From: Phycisphaeraceae bacterium D3-23
Lineage (GTDB): Bacteria > Planctomycetota > Phycisphaerae > Phycisphaerales > Phycisphaeraceae
Reading direction: 5' to 3'
NCBI GenBank assembly: GCA_039555135.1
Contig: CP114179.1
Span: 930,001-994,000, forward strand
Length of the DNA stretch: 64,000 nucleotides
Position 1 is the stretch's first letter; each line of letters begins with the position of its first letter. Under the pieces are notes generated by a model. The model saw only the letters and a program-made list of their open reading frames with translations, was not told where the DNA came from and ran no database searches. Positions 45,578 to 56,687 of the stretch are shown one piece after another. The position numbers and the translations under genes were made by a program.

Positions 45578-46278
45578 CTACGCCGCCTTCAACACCGACC
45601 CATACCCCACCCGCGCCGACACCGGCTGCGCCGCACGCCCCGGCTTGAGCCGCGCATCCAGCCAGCTCGCCGTCACCCACACCATGGTGCCCGGCGGCGC
45701 GACACCCGCCGGCAACGTAAACGCCATCTCCAGCTTCGTCGTGTTCCCCGCCAGCGTGTATTCCTCCAACGTCCGCGGCGGCTCATCCGCGATCGCCCAG
45801 TACACCGCCGCACCCACCGAACCGCTCGGCCGCCTGCGCGCGCATACCCCTCACCCCGCAGCGTCACCAACACACGCCGGCTGTCCGCCTTCACCCGCAC
45901 CTTCGGCCCACGCCCCTGCTCAACATTCGCCGCCGCGCCCTCCGCGCCCACCGCCTCGCCACCGGCACGCAGCAGGCCCAGCTTCAACAGGACTTCCGGT
46001 GTCACGCCCGGCTGCGCCCGCACCAGCCGCGCCAACACCCGCGTCTCCTTCACCACCGCCTTGCGCATCCGGTCCTTCACCATTACCGTCCGCACCCCGC
46101 GCGTCATCGGCTGCTGCGACGCCAGGTACGCCGCCGCGAACTCCTGCTGCAGGGCCGCGTAGTCCGCCGCCTGCTGCGCCGTCAGCCCCAGCCCGGCCGG
46201 GTCATGCTGAATCCCCTGCGCAAACACGCGCGTCCAATCCCTCAGTGCCGCATCCCGCCGGGGCAAGAAATCCGCCAT
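45578..46278 (-). pseudogene. Conserved planctomycetal protein, frameshifted at a GC-dinucleotide run
   Basis: A protein of ~233 residues when corrected. The first part reads MADFLPRRDAALRDWTRVFA, a helical domain with 'LTAQQAADYAALQQEFAAAY', then 'PKVRVKADSRRVLVTLRGEGYA'. The frame then becomes Arg/Trp-rich, while another frame continues with 'GSVGAAVYWAIADEPP', 'EEYTLAGNTTKLEMAF' and 'VWVTASWLDARLKPGRAAQP'. The junction is an extra GC in GCGCGCGC (45835-45843). This two-domain family is frequent in planctomycetes and of unknown function. GGAG lies 7 nt before the ATG. Confidence 0.8.
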
Positions 46279-46310
46279 GATTGAAGCTCCCAAAAAAAGG
46301 AGAGAAGAAA

Positions 46311-46372
46311 AGGTGGCACAGGCATCTTGCCTGTGTGTCTTGGGATTCACAGGCAAGATGCCTGTGCCACCG
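46311..46372. repeat. Inverted palindromic repeat (GGCAAGATGCC type)
   Basis: GGTGGCACAGGCATCTTGCC and its inverted counterpart GGCAAGATGCCTGTGCCACC flank a short spacer. The same layout occurs in the repeats at 12157-12181, 12938-12956 and 16947-16968. Confidence 0.85.
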
Positions 46373-46424
46373 CCCAAACCGCCCTATCGGCCAACGTTTC
46401 CGCCCGAGTTCAACCCCCGCCCCC

Positions 46425-46664
46425 AAGTCCGATAGACCCGCCCCCGGATACCAAACCCCCGAACCCCGAACCCCAATCCCGGTCCCTAAGTTCCGGGGGC
46501 CCGTCCCTAAGTTCCGGGGGCCTGTCCCCGGGTCCCGACCATCCGCCCCCGGGCCCCGATCCCGCGTCCCAGGATCCCGCAAGCCCGTCCCCAAGCCCCA
46601 AAGCCCCGTCCCCGGGTTCCGGGGGCCCGTTCCCGGAGTCCGGGGGGCCGTTCCCGGGCACGGA
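46425..46664. repeat. 21-bp-periodic degenerate repeat array 2
   Basis: Eleven consecutive 21-bp units without a single indel, for example AAGTTCCGGGGGCCCGTCCC (first 20 of a unit, twice in a row) then GGGTCCCGACCATCCGCCCC. The conserved positions are xxG-T/C-CCG at the start and CG/CC-TCCC at the end, with a variable core. The plus-strand frame gives heptapeptides ending in Pro (KFRGPVP, GSRPSAP, KPQSPVP), but flanking sequence does not look like a protein. Period matches array 1 at 30660-30990. Confidence 0.85.
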
Positions 46665-46739
46665 TGCGGGAATCATGCCGCTAAGAGAACCAACAGGCCC
46701 GGAAACAAGCACAGCGAACCCCCGGGAGGGGAGAACAAG

Positions 46740-46982
46740 CTATTCGATCATCTCGCCGCAGTGCTTACAGAACTTGCCGATCCAGTCTCGCTTGAAAGTC
46801 AGGTACTCCCCGCAGTGCGGGCAACGGCTCGCCCAACTCGCGCAGAGCATGAAGAACAGCGCAGCCACAATACACCCCCACATCAGACCAGTCGAAGTCT
46901 TGCCCAACAAAGCACCCACGCATGCACACCCCAGGAACAAAAAGACAAACCCCCTCGCCTTGTGAATCTTGTGCTTCTTCAT
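46740..46982 (-). CDS. Small zinc-ribbon membrane protein, copy 2
   Basis: An 80-residue paralogue of 43115-43357: MKKHKIHKAR, two hydrophobic helices ('GFVFLFLGCACVGALLG', 'GCIVAALFFMLCASWA') and the ribbon CPHCGEYLTFKRDWIGKFCK...HCGE. The near-identical ends and different middle show recent duplication with drift under constraint. Function unknown. Confidence 0.75.
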   Translation of the reverse strand: MKKHKIHKARGFVFLFLGCACVGALLGKTSTGLMWGCIVAALFFMLCASWASRCPHCGEYLTFKRDWIGKFCKHCGEMIE

Positions 46983-47228
46983 ACTGCCAAAAGTATAAGG
47001 GTGTGCGATGTGACAGCGATGAGAAAACAGCATACGCCATCACCATTACCGGGGAGTCACAGCCCGCCACCTCGACCATCCCCAAAGCACAAGAACACAC
47101 ACCCGACACCCCATCGCGTGGGAACCAAGCCAGTAAGAAGCGTGTGACTGCCCCGGTGCATTCCTGCCAGCATCAAGGTCAAGCCCCACCCGTTCCGGGG
47201 CATCGCCAATCCTCTGCCATCCGGCGTA

Positions 47229-49376
47229 TTAATCTGAGTCGTTTTCTGGGGCTTCATCTAAACTCACCACTTCTTCAGCCTCTGCATTGAAATATGCCTG
47301 ATTGGCTTGATCAGTTAACTCAAATGTACGCCGCCCGCTCTCACCTCTACTACGTTCTACTAGGCCCCGATCATCTAAGTTTTTTCCACGCCTACCTATT
47401 AATTGGTACGAACAATCCAACTCTCCAGCGATTTCTCCTGCAAACATTGGACGATCTTCCGAATGGAGAGCGTAGACAATGTTAAGCTCAGTTTCAGGAA
47501 GCAGAAGCGCGTCTTCCACCTGTTCGAGAATCTCTTTGTACTGCTCAGAACGATTTTTTACCTGACACGTTCCCGCAAGGCACTTAGGGCACTTCATGCC
47601 GTACAGCTTCAGCGCATCCAATTGTTCAAAAGAAAACACGTCGCCACAAGCATCGCAACTGATCTCTTGATTGCTCGCGATATAGGCTTGTATGATAGAT
47701 GTATAATCAAATATCCGCTCTACATAATAAAGCCGATACTTCCGATCCCATTCAGGCCTGCCAAACGAGATTGTTGCTTTTTGGCATAGCCCATAATTCA
47801 GGCAATAAATCGACACTTTTTGCCCGTCTCGATCCTTCATTTCATAGTACTTTGTGACGAAAAAGTTAAGTTCTAACGTTGAGAAAATTCGCTCGAAATC
47901 AGCACCTATATGAAAATGGCTTGTGGGTGGTCGCCCTGAAATACCTGACATTATCCCGCTATCATACGACCTCAACTCACGAGACCTTCTCACGACTTTC
48001 TCAAGCAACTCCTTCAATCCAAACATTGACGATCGCTCTTCAAAAGATGCTTGCCAGAACTTTCGCATGGTAAAGAACGGCTCGATTTTCTCCACATAAT
48101 ATCGCCTAGCCGCATCTTGTACGGCTCGCACTCCAATTCTCTTTTCATAGATTACATGAGATTCATACAAGTAATACAGCATATATCCCAGAGTGCGCGG
48201 ATTACCCATCGTAGCAAAGAAAATTGTCCTCCAAATGGCATCCACATTACTTTCGAAGAAATCCACTGGCTCGCAAGATGTAAAATGACTCATTCGCGCA
48301 TTTGCAAGACGTTTCGTAAAGTCAATCGCTTTGGCCTCCATCGCACTAACATCTGCACCTCCATACAAATCATATGGATCCAGAAAAACCTCATCAATCT
48401 TGCCGCGATCAATTGCACCATAATAAACGCGTCCAGGATAAGCTGCGACCTTAAATTTAATCCACTCATTCGACCAGTTATTAAGTGGAGCCAGCAGAGT
48501 GTCCACAGCTATTTCCATAGTTTCTGCAGGCAATTCCGAGAAATCATCAATGAAAACAAATAACCTCCGAACACCTACGTTCCGAAGCAATGATTCGATA
48601 CGCTCGATAAATTCTCGGATATTGAAGGTGCGAATTAGTATTTCCGAGTAGTTTTCATTTGTCACGGCCTCTCTACTGTCTCGCGTGACTTTATCAATAT
48701 GAAAACCAGCCTTCGGTACCGAGCTAAGCTCCAAAGTAGCCCCAGCACTGGCCTCATCGTCGTGTTTTCTTGAAACAGAATCAGATTTTATGGCGCTTTT
48801 TGCACCAGTGATATTTTCAAACCTTGCTGTATTAGCGTCATTGATGATTTGATCAAGTTCACCGAACAACTCTTCAACACTACCCGAGAAACCCTCCTTG
48901 AGCTTACTTATGAAAGACGACTCGACTCTTTTCCGCATCTCAGCTTTGATCTCGCTAATTAATGCGGAAAGAAAACTACGATGGGCTTGAAGTCGCCTAA
49001 TGGCGTCTGCAGATAAGCAGCCGTCATCTTGTTTTGCCTGTGTCAAAATTGCTGGATCGGCTAGCGATGACTCGTATAGAGTTTTGATGTCGACATATGC
49101 AGAAATGTTATCTGATCGTTTTCGCAACTCATGCTGGCACCTCTGAAAAACCGTTGATTTACCGGTCCCTTTCCGACCAATGAGGAAGGTAGTGCTCGGT
49201 TTTAGCAGCGTTTGAAAAACATGCTCCCTTGGTAAAGGGTCGACGTAAAGAGGTTCGATCAAAGGCTTTCCGTCATCATCATTAGTGAGTTCCGCACGTC
49301 GATACAGTTTCAGAGACTGTGCCGCATCACGGAAGCCATTAAGTTTGTCTTCAAGCCCTTGCGTTTCTCTTGCCAA
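47229..49376 (-). CDS. AT-rich P-loop ATPase of unknown function
   Basis: A 715-residue protein. Walker A 'LIGRKGTGKST' (65-75), then a helical region. Walker B-like 'RLFVFIDDFSELPAE' (271-285), 'MGNPRTLGYMLYYLYE' (a sensor/lid-type segment, ~390-405), a zinc ribbon (Cys574, 577, 596, 599) and a C-terminal winged-helix ('AGELDCSYQLIGRRGKNLDDRG', ~630-660) complete it. The layout recalls the KAP/STAND-like ATPases found in defence islands, but I recognise no named family. Codon choice is far more AT-rich than any other gene here, implying horizontal transfer. It has no co-oriented partner; the small zinc-ribbon gene and an acnA-like fragment flank it. Confidence 0.75.
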   Translation of the reverse strand: MARETQGLEDKLNGFRDAAQSLKLYRRAELTNDDDGKPLIEPLYVDPLPREHVFQTLLKPSTTFLIGRKGTGKSTVFQRCQHELRKRSDNISAYVDIKTLYESSLADPAILTQAKQDDGCLSADAIRRLQAHRSFLSALISEIKAEMRKRVESSFISKLKEGFSGSVEELFGELDQIINDANTARFENITGAKSAIKSDSVSRKHDDEASAGATLELSSVPKAGFHIDKVTRDSREAVTNENYSEILIRTFNIREFIERIESLLRNVGVRRLFVFIDDFSELPAETMEIAVDTLLAPLNNWSNEWIKFKVAAYPGRVYYGAIDRGKIDEVFLDPYDLYGGADVSAMEAKAIDFTKRLANARMSHFTSCEPVDFFESNVDAIWRTIFFATMGNPRTLGYMLYYLYESHVIYEKRIGVRAVQDAARRYYVEKIEPFFTMRKFWQASFEERSSMFGLKELLEKVVRRSRELRSYDSGIMSGISGRPPTSHFHIGADFERIFSTLELNFFVTKYYEMKDRDGQKVSIYCLNYGLCQKATISFGRPEWDRKYRLYYVERIFDYTSIIQAYIASNQEISCDACGDVFSFEQLDALKLYGMKCPKCLAGTCQVKNRSEQYKEILEQVEDALLLPETELNIVYALHSEDRPMFAGEIAGELDCSYQLIGRRGKNLDDRGLVERSRGESGRRTFELTDQANQAYFNAEAEEVVSLDEAPENDSD

Positions 49377-49412
49377 AATAAATCTCGCTTCCTTTGTTTC
49401 AGGATCAAGTGC

Positions 49413-49504
49413 TTATCTCTTTGCCCGGATGAAAATCACCGTGTGAAAACTGCCACCGTTGAGGTAGTGTTCGACTTTGACGGGGGTGTCGATGCGGCGG
49501 GTCA
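49413..49504 (-). pseudogene. Fragment resembling the aconitase C-terminus
   Basis: The minus strand reads TRRIDTPVKVEHYLNGGSFH then TVIFIRAKR and a stop. It aligns with the end of the intact AcnA in this window ([20 protein letters not shown]...). The DNA word CGACGGGGGTGTCGATGCGG (plus strand) is nearly shared with 52606-52625. No upstream aconitase coding sequence exists. The fragment starts about 40 bp before the ATPase start codon. Confidence 0.75.
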
Positions 49505-49556
49505 TCGCGATCGGTGGTTGGGCCAACATCGGCATCTGAGACATCTCCGGAAAGTG

Positions 49557-49692
49557 TCAGTCCCGATTGTACACCACCGGCATCCGCCCTTCCCACTCCG
49601 CGAAGCGGGGGTGGTCGGTGAGCAGGTCGGCCATGAAGTGGGCGGTGTTGATGCGGCTGGTCTTGCCCGAGTTGAAGATCGCGCTGCGGGTC
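49557..49692 (-). pseudogene. 3' fragment of an NAD(P)-binding protein gene
   Basis: The minus strand encodes RSAIFNSGKTSRINTAHFMA then DLLTDHPRFAEWEGRMPVVYN, ending in a stop. This matches the last ~45 residues of the gene at 50872-51621 (RSAIFNPGKTHRINVAHFIA...). The rest of the gene is missing. It abuts the stop of the PLC-like gene. Confidence 0.85.
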
Positions 49693-50839
49693 AGTGGGGG
49701 TTGTGCGGGATGGCGGGGGCTTCGTGTTCGGTGGGATTGTTGAGCCACTCGGCCAGCTCCCCCGGCGTGTCGGTGTTGATGAGTTGGAGGCCGGCGGTGT
49801 GGAGTTGGTGCCAGGTGTTGGGGTGGTCGGGGGTGGCCCAGATGCGGGCGAGGCGGCCGTGGGTGGTGGCGTGGTGGGACAGGGCGTGGAGGGTGGTGTG
49901 GATCGTGTGTTCGGGGTCGTCGGTGGGCTGGGCGAGGTCGAGGAGGGTCTGGGCGGACATGGAGACCATGGGCATGAGGTGGGCGGGGGCGTTTGAGTCG
50001 GCGTCGCTGGGCCAGCGGCCGTCGTAGCCGCAGTAGCGTGCGGGGGCGTGGGTGATGGCGGCGATCGGGCGGTCGCCGGAGACGACGACGAGGACGGGGC
50101 CGGGGGTGAGGGTGGGCGGCCCAGCCGGGGGGTTGGGGTTTGGCGCATTTTTCAGATGAATGTGGCGGCTGCCTTGGCTCCCCCTCCTTGCTCGGAGGGA
50201 GGGGGCTAGGGGGAGGGTCGGGTGCTGCGGTTTGCGTGTGATGGTGCTGTGGGTTGGACTGGCGACCCCCACCCCAGCCCTCCCCCTGGAAGGGAGAGGG
50301 AGCCGGAAGTCGCCGGCACACTGACCTGCAAGATGCTCTGGGTGCTGGACGTGTCGGGCGAGGCCGGGGTACTGGGCGAGGAGGGTTTCGAGGGCGAGCC
50401 AGGCGTTGAGCCCATCGTCTTTGAGGTCGACCATGAGGACGAGGGGGACGCCCGAGTCGCGGACGGCCCCGCCGAAGAGGTGGTCGGGCTGGGCGCCGCC
50501 GCGCTCTTGGAAGCGCTGCCAGAGGGGGTCGAGGTAGAGGGCTTGGAGGGTGCGGTCGGGGGTGATGTCTTCTTGGTCGTGTGCGACGTAGAGGGTGGCG
50601 TCCACGAGGAAGACGTCGGCCTCGATGGAGAGCATGCCGGCGTCGAGGGCGGCGTGGAGCGGGTCGGGGCTGACGTAGTCGTTGTGGGCGTGTCCCATGG
50701 GCGCGGCGAGGCGGAGTTGGCCGTCGGGGGACGCGGTGACGGGGAGTTGCTGCGCCGGCGGGCCGGGGGTGGCGGCGCAGCCGACGGCGAGTGCGTACAG
50801 GGCGAGGGGCAGGCAGGTCCAGCGGCGCAGAGGGTGCAT
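49691..50839 (-). CDS. PLC-like phosphodiesterase lipoprotein with internal repeat insertion
   Basis: A 382-residue protein with a lipoprotein-type signal peptide (ALAVGCAATPG, Cys20). The domain starts 'MGHAHNDYVSPDPLHAALDAG', 'SIEADVFLVDATLYVAHD' and 'PLVLMVDLKDDG', a TIM-barrel phosphodiesterase pattern of the PI-PLC/GDPD type with catalytic-type His and Glu/Asp. Between 'HVQHPEHL' and 'GPVLVVVSGDRPIAAI' sit ~75 Pro/Arg/Gly-rich residues encoded by repeat DNA (50105-50325). The second half is 'TPDHPNTWHQLHTAGLQLINTDTP'. The enzyme may hydrolyse phosphodiesters at the cell surface. Activity with the insertion is uncertain. Confidence 0.75.
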   Translation of the reverse strand: MHPLRRWTCLPLALYALAVGCAATPGPPAQQLPVTASPDGQLRLAAPMGHAHNDYVSPDPLHAALDAGMLSIEADVFLVDATLYVAHDQEDITPDRTLQALYLDPLWQRFQERGGAQPDHLFGGAVRDSGVPLVLMVDLKDDGLNAWLALETLLAQYPGLARHVQHPEHLAGQCAGDFRLPLPSRGRAGVGVASPTHSTITRKPQHPTLPLAPSLRARRGSQGSRHIHLKNAPNPNPPAGPPTLTPGPVLVVVSGDRPIAAITHAPARYCGYDGRWPSDADSNAPAHLMPMVSMSAQTLLDLAQPTDDPEHTIHTTLHALSHHATTHGRLARIWATPDHPNTWHQLHTAGLQLINTDTPGELAEWLNNPTEHEAPAIPHNPH

Positions 50840-50871
50840 GGGGTTTGGCTCGTGGGGGTTGCGGGGGCGTG

Positions 50872-51621
50872 TCAGGGTTTGTTGTAGAGCACGGGCATGC
50901 GGCCGGCCCACTGGGCGGAGGTGTCTGGGTCGGTGAGGAGGTCGGCGATGAAGTGGGCGACGTTGATGCGGTGGGTCTTGCCGGGGTTGAAGATCGCGCT
51001 GCGGGTGGGTGCGGGGTGGGTGTCGTAGGGGGTGACGGCGTCGTGGTCGGTCAGGGTGTCGGGTCGGACGACGGCCCAGCGGACCGGGCCGTCGGGGTCG
51101 ACGCGGGTGCGGAGGTGCTCGGCGGCGTGTTCGTTGTCGGCGTGGGGCGGGACGAGGAGGCGGAGCAGCGCGAGCACGGCACGCTGGGCGAGTGGGACGG
51201 GCTCGGGTTGGCCGCGGTGTCGGACGCCGGCGGAGCACATCAGCACAAACCGGGCGGGGGCGTCTTCGGTGGCCCGGGCCGCGAGGGCGTCGCAGACGCG
51301 GCGGGCGGTGTCGGTGACGAGCCGGCGGGGCTTGCCGTAGATACCGCGGAAGGACAGGGTGTGCCCCAGACACGACGCCGCGGCCGAGCAGCCGTGCAGG
51401 TAGTCGGCCAGTTCGGCGTCACTCAACTCCGACACCGACGCCTCGACGACGGTCAGCCCGGCGTGGTCACGCAGCGGCTCGGGCAGCACCTCGCGCATCT
51501 TCGTGGCCGAGCGCGCGACGGCGCGGACCCGGACGCCGCGCGCCAGCAGCTCGGCGACGAGGAGCCGGCCCGTCGCGCCGGTCGCGCCGAAGACCGCGAT
51601 TGTTTGCTGGCTTTCCATCAT
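50872..51621 (-). CDS. NAD(P)-binding atypical short-chain dehydrogenase-like protein
   Basis: A 249-residue Rossmann protein with 'TIAVFGATGATGRLLVAELLARG' (residues 7-29), the GxxGxxG dinucleotide motif, 'RAVARSATKM', 'FVLMCSAGVRH' and 'VRWAVVRPDTLTD'. It lacks a canonical YxxxK, as in NAD(P)H-binding (PF13460-type) proteins. Its 3' end is duplicated as a fragment at 49557-49692. Role unknown; probably a redox enzyme or sensor. Confidence 0.85.
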   Translation of the reverse strand: MMESQQTIAVFGATGATGRLLVAELLARGVRVRAVARSATKMREVLPEPLRDHAGLTVVEASVSELSDAELADYLHGCSAAASCLGHTLSFRGIYGKPRRLVTDTARRVCDALAARATEDAPARFVLMCSAGVRHRGQPEPVPLAQRAVLALLRLLVPPHADNEHAAEHLRTRVDPDGPVRWAVVRPDTLTDHDAVTPYDTHPAPTRSAIFNPGKTHRINVAHFIADLLTDPDTSAQWAGRMPVLYNKP

Positions 51622-51651
51622 CGGGGGGTGCGGGTAGGGAAGGCCGGTGCC

Positions 51652-52257
51652 CTACGCCTTCGCCATGTTGCGGAGGACGGCGGGGAGGTTTTTGCCGCGG
51701 TGGTAGCCGCGCTGGGTGATGAGGTCGAGCAGGGGCGGGACGGCGGCGCGGTCTTCATCCGTCGCGGCGGCGAGGAGGGCCTGGAGGTCGAGGCGGTCTT
51801 GGAGGCGTTCGTCGGACTCGGACAGGACCTTCATCGCGATCAGGTGCGGGATGCGGGCGGTGGGCAGCGTGAGCCCGGGGGCGATCGTGACAGGTGTGGC
51901 GGCGGCGACGAGTTCGGGCTCGATGCCGCAGGTGGCGCAGATGATGTCGGCGATGGGGTTGCCCTCTTCGGGGTCGGCGCCGGTGTCGAAGGGGGCGATG
52001 AGGCGCATCGTGGCGAGCCGGCCGGCGCGGTCCTGGTTGATCTCGGCCTGGGGGCGGTAGCCGCGCTGGATGAGTCGGCCCAGCACCTGCTCGGCCTCAT
52101 CGTCGGAGGCGACAGAGACAGCCAGGTCGACATCGCGGGTGAACCGTGGGCCGGTGCGTGCGCCGATGGCGAGCCCGCCGACCAGTGCGTAGGCCGCGCC
52201 CGCGTTTTTCAGGTCGTCGGCCAGCCGGCGGGCGAGGATTTCGATCGGTGGGGTCAT
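51652..52257 (-). CDS. Nucleotidyltransferase (AbiEii-like), acnA-like tail
   Basis: A 201-residue protein. 'AYALVGGLAIGARTGPRFTRDVDLAVSV' (residues 21-48) holds the GG...DxD nucleotidyltransferase motif with a variant spacing. 'IPHLIAMKVLSESDERLQDRLDL' (about 136-158) is typical of AbiEii-type or DUF6036 enzymes. The C-terminal 'LPAVLRNMAKA' mirrors AcnA's '[11 protein letters not shown]', and 28 of 31 bases match the acnA 3' end. The upstream small gene overlaps it (ATGA at 52254-52257). A toxin-antitoxin-like role is possible; the acnA-derived tail suggests recombination. Confidence 0.75.
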   Translation of the reverse strand: MTPPIEILARRLADDLKNAGAAYALVGGLAIGARTGPRFTRDVDLAVSVASDDEAEQVLGRLIQRGYRPQAEINQDRAGRLATMRLIAPFDTGADPEEGNPIADIICATCGIEPELVAAATPVTIAPGLTLPTARIPHLIAMKVLSESDERLQDRLDLQALLAAATDEDRAAVPPLLDLITQRGYHRGKNLPAVLRNMAKA

Positions 52258-52499
52258 GCGCCCTGCCGGAGGTATTGTTCGCGGGTGAGGGGGCTCTGGA
52301 GCCAGTCGTTGAGGCGGCGGTTGATCTGGTCGTCGGGCTCGTCGGGGTGTTGTTGGCGGAGCTTGGCGCGCATCATGCGGACGCCGGCGCGGTGCAGCTC
52401 AAGGGCCTGCCGGAGGCGGGCGGCGACCTTTTCGGGCGACTGGTCTTTACAGACGGGCGGCTGCATGGGTACTCGTTCGGGCGGGGACTGCGATGGCAT
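52254..52499 (-). CDS. Small protein coupled to the nucleotidyltransferase
   Basis: An 81-residue protein: polar N-terminus, then a helical domain 'SPEKVAARLRQALELHRAGVRMMRAKLRQQHP' (residues ~21-52) and 'DDQINRRLNDWLQSPL'. The family usually sits before a nucleotidyltransferase gene. Its stop overlaps the start of the nucleotidyltransferase (ATGA), so they are co-translated. It could be the antitoxin or a partner subunit; no HTH is seen. The start could also be Met12. Confidence 0.65.
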   Translation of the reverse strand: MPSQSPPERVPMQPPVCKDQSPEKVAARLRQALELHRAGVRMMRAKLRQQHPDEPDDQINRRLNDWLQSPLTREQYLRQGA

Positions 52500-52539
52500 C
52501 GGCGGCTTTTGGGGCTTCCGGGGGGGGGACTTCCGGGGG

Positions 52540-55407
<2,868 letters not shown>

Positions 55408-55621
55408 GGGGGTGTCTTTCCGATCGCATCCGCACCTTCGCTGCGCTCAGGTACGGCTTATGGGAGGGGTCGGCGGATGTTGTGCTCCAGTGCAGCTACC
55501 GCCGAGCGTTCCATCATCGGGCGCTTGGGGGGTTGTGGCAAGTTGGGGGCGCGCGGGAAGCAGACGCTTCGCTCGCGGACTCGCTCGGCGTCGGCGTGGG
55601 GCTTTGCGGGCAGGCGCGTGG
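55408..55621. repeat. Intergenic copies of the acnA palindrome family
   Basis: The acnA leader region holds ACCTTCGCTGCGCTCAGGT (55433-55453) and GACGCTTCGCTCG...CGGCGTC (55562-55592). Both share the core with the palindrome inside acnA. No gene is seen. Confidence 0.65.
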
Positions 55622-56644
55622 TTACTCGTCTTCGACGGGTTCGAGGTCGTCGGGGATGAGTGCGGCGCGGAGGGGGACGGGGGTGGCGTTGTTCGTGTTG
55701 ACCCGGACGAACCAGGTATCGCCGGCGTTTGCGTGGAACATGAGGGCTTCGTTGCCGCGCCGGCCACTGCGGTTTCGGTTCATCGTGTAGCGGGGGTCGG
55801 CGAATTGGCCGTCGCGGAAGGCGCTGAGTGAGACCTCGTTGTTGCCGGCACGGGAGACGACGACAAGCGTGCCGGGCTCCTCGGCGACAACCTTGACCCA
55901 GCCCACACCGTCTTCGATCTCGAGCTCGAGTGCTTCGCCTGTTGCAAGGTCGGTTGCGACCTCGGTCGGGTCGAAGGGGGGCGGCGGGGGCGGCGGGGGC
56001 ACGACGGGCGGGGCCGGCTGCACGGGGACGCCGGCGACCTGCTCGAACGCGACCCATGAGCCGCCGACCTGGACGCTGGCTTCGGTCTCTCCGACGACGG
56101 TCATCTCGATGCGGTAGTCGCCTGCTTCGGGGAGTGGGACGGTGATGTAGGAGAGCCCCGGCAGTGCGCCGGTGGGGTTGCCGAACTCGTCGACGACGAT
56201 GCGTGCGCCGCGGCCGCCGAGCTGCGCGTTGCCGTTGACGAACCCGCCGGGGACGACACCGCCCTCGGCGTCGGTGAGCTGCATGCGGACGCGGGCCTGG
56301 TTGTCGGGGAGGTAGGTGAGGAGGGTGAGCATGCCGGGCTGGTCGGCCTGGAAGCGGAAGGTCGCGTGGTCGGGCTCGACCTCGATCGTTTCGCCGATGG
56401 CGAGGTCTTGGGCTTCGACGGTGGGTGGCGGGTCGTTGTCGCCGTCGGTTGCGTCGGGGTCGGCGAAGAGGCCGTCGTCGTCTTCATCACCAGCGGGGTC
56501 GGCGGCGGGCGCATCGTTGTTCGCAGGGGCGGGGCCAGGGTTGGGGCGAGACTGCGCCGCGTCTTGCGCATGCGCGGTTGCGCCGACGACACCCAGGGTG
56601 AGCGCGGCGAGCAGAGCGGCGGTGGTGATGCGTGGGGTCAACAT
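55622..56644 (-). CDS. Secreted two-domain beta-sandwich protein, paralogue 3 of 3
   Basis: A 340-residue protein with a signal peptide (ending AHA|QDA), a Pro/Asp-rich linker (30-75) and two related ~100-residue beta-sandwich domains separated by a Pro run. The domains show 'FRFQADQPGMLTLLTYLPD', 'LPEAGDYRIEMTVVGE', 'VKVVAEEPGTLVVVSRAG', 'NRNRSGRRGNEALMF' and 'GDTWFVRV'. The pattern resembles bacterial pre-peptidase C-terminal (PPC) domains. It is the last of three co-oriented paralogues (55622-59002). Role unknown. Confidence 0.75.
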   Translation of the reverse strand: MLTPRITTAALLAALTLGVVGATAHAQDAAQSRPNPGPAPANNDAPAADPAGDEDDDGLFADPDATDGDNDPPPTVEAQDLAIGETIEVEPDHATFRFQADQPGMLTLLTYLPDNQARVRMQLTDAEGGVVPGGFVNGNAQLGGRGARIVVDEFGNPTGALPGLSYITVPLPEAGDYRIEMTVVGETEASVQVGGSWVAFEQVAGVPVQPAPPVVPPPPPPPPFDPTEVATDLATGEALELEIEDGVGWVKVVAEEPGTLVVVSRAGNNEVSLSAFRDGQFADPRYTMNRNRSGRRGNEALMFHANAGDTWFVRVNTNNATPVPLRAALIPDDLEPVEDE

Positions 56645-56687
56645 GGCGGGACTCCGCGTAGGCGGTCGGGGTTGTTGGGGCGAGTCC

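Noticed and set aside
46425-46664. 21-bp array as a CRISPR
   Set aside because: There is no constant repeat with unique spacers of regular size; conserved and variable bases are interleaved within 21 bp, and no cas gene is nearby.
46281-47147. Plus-strand open frame through the second 21-bp array
   Set aside because: It runs antisense through a convincing paralogous zinc-ribbon gene and consists of repeat-derived sequence.
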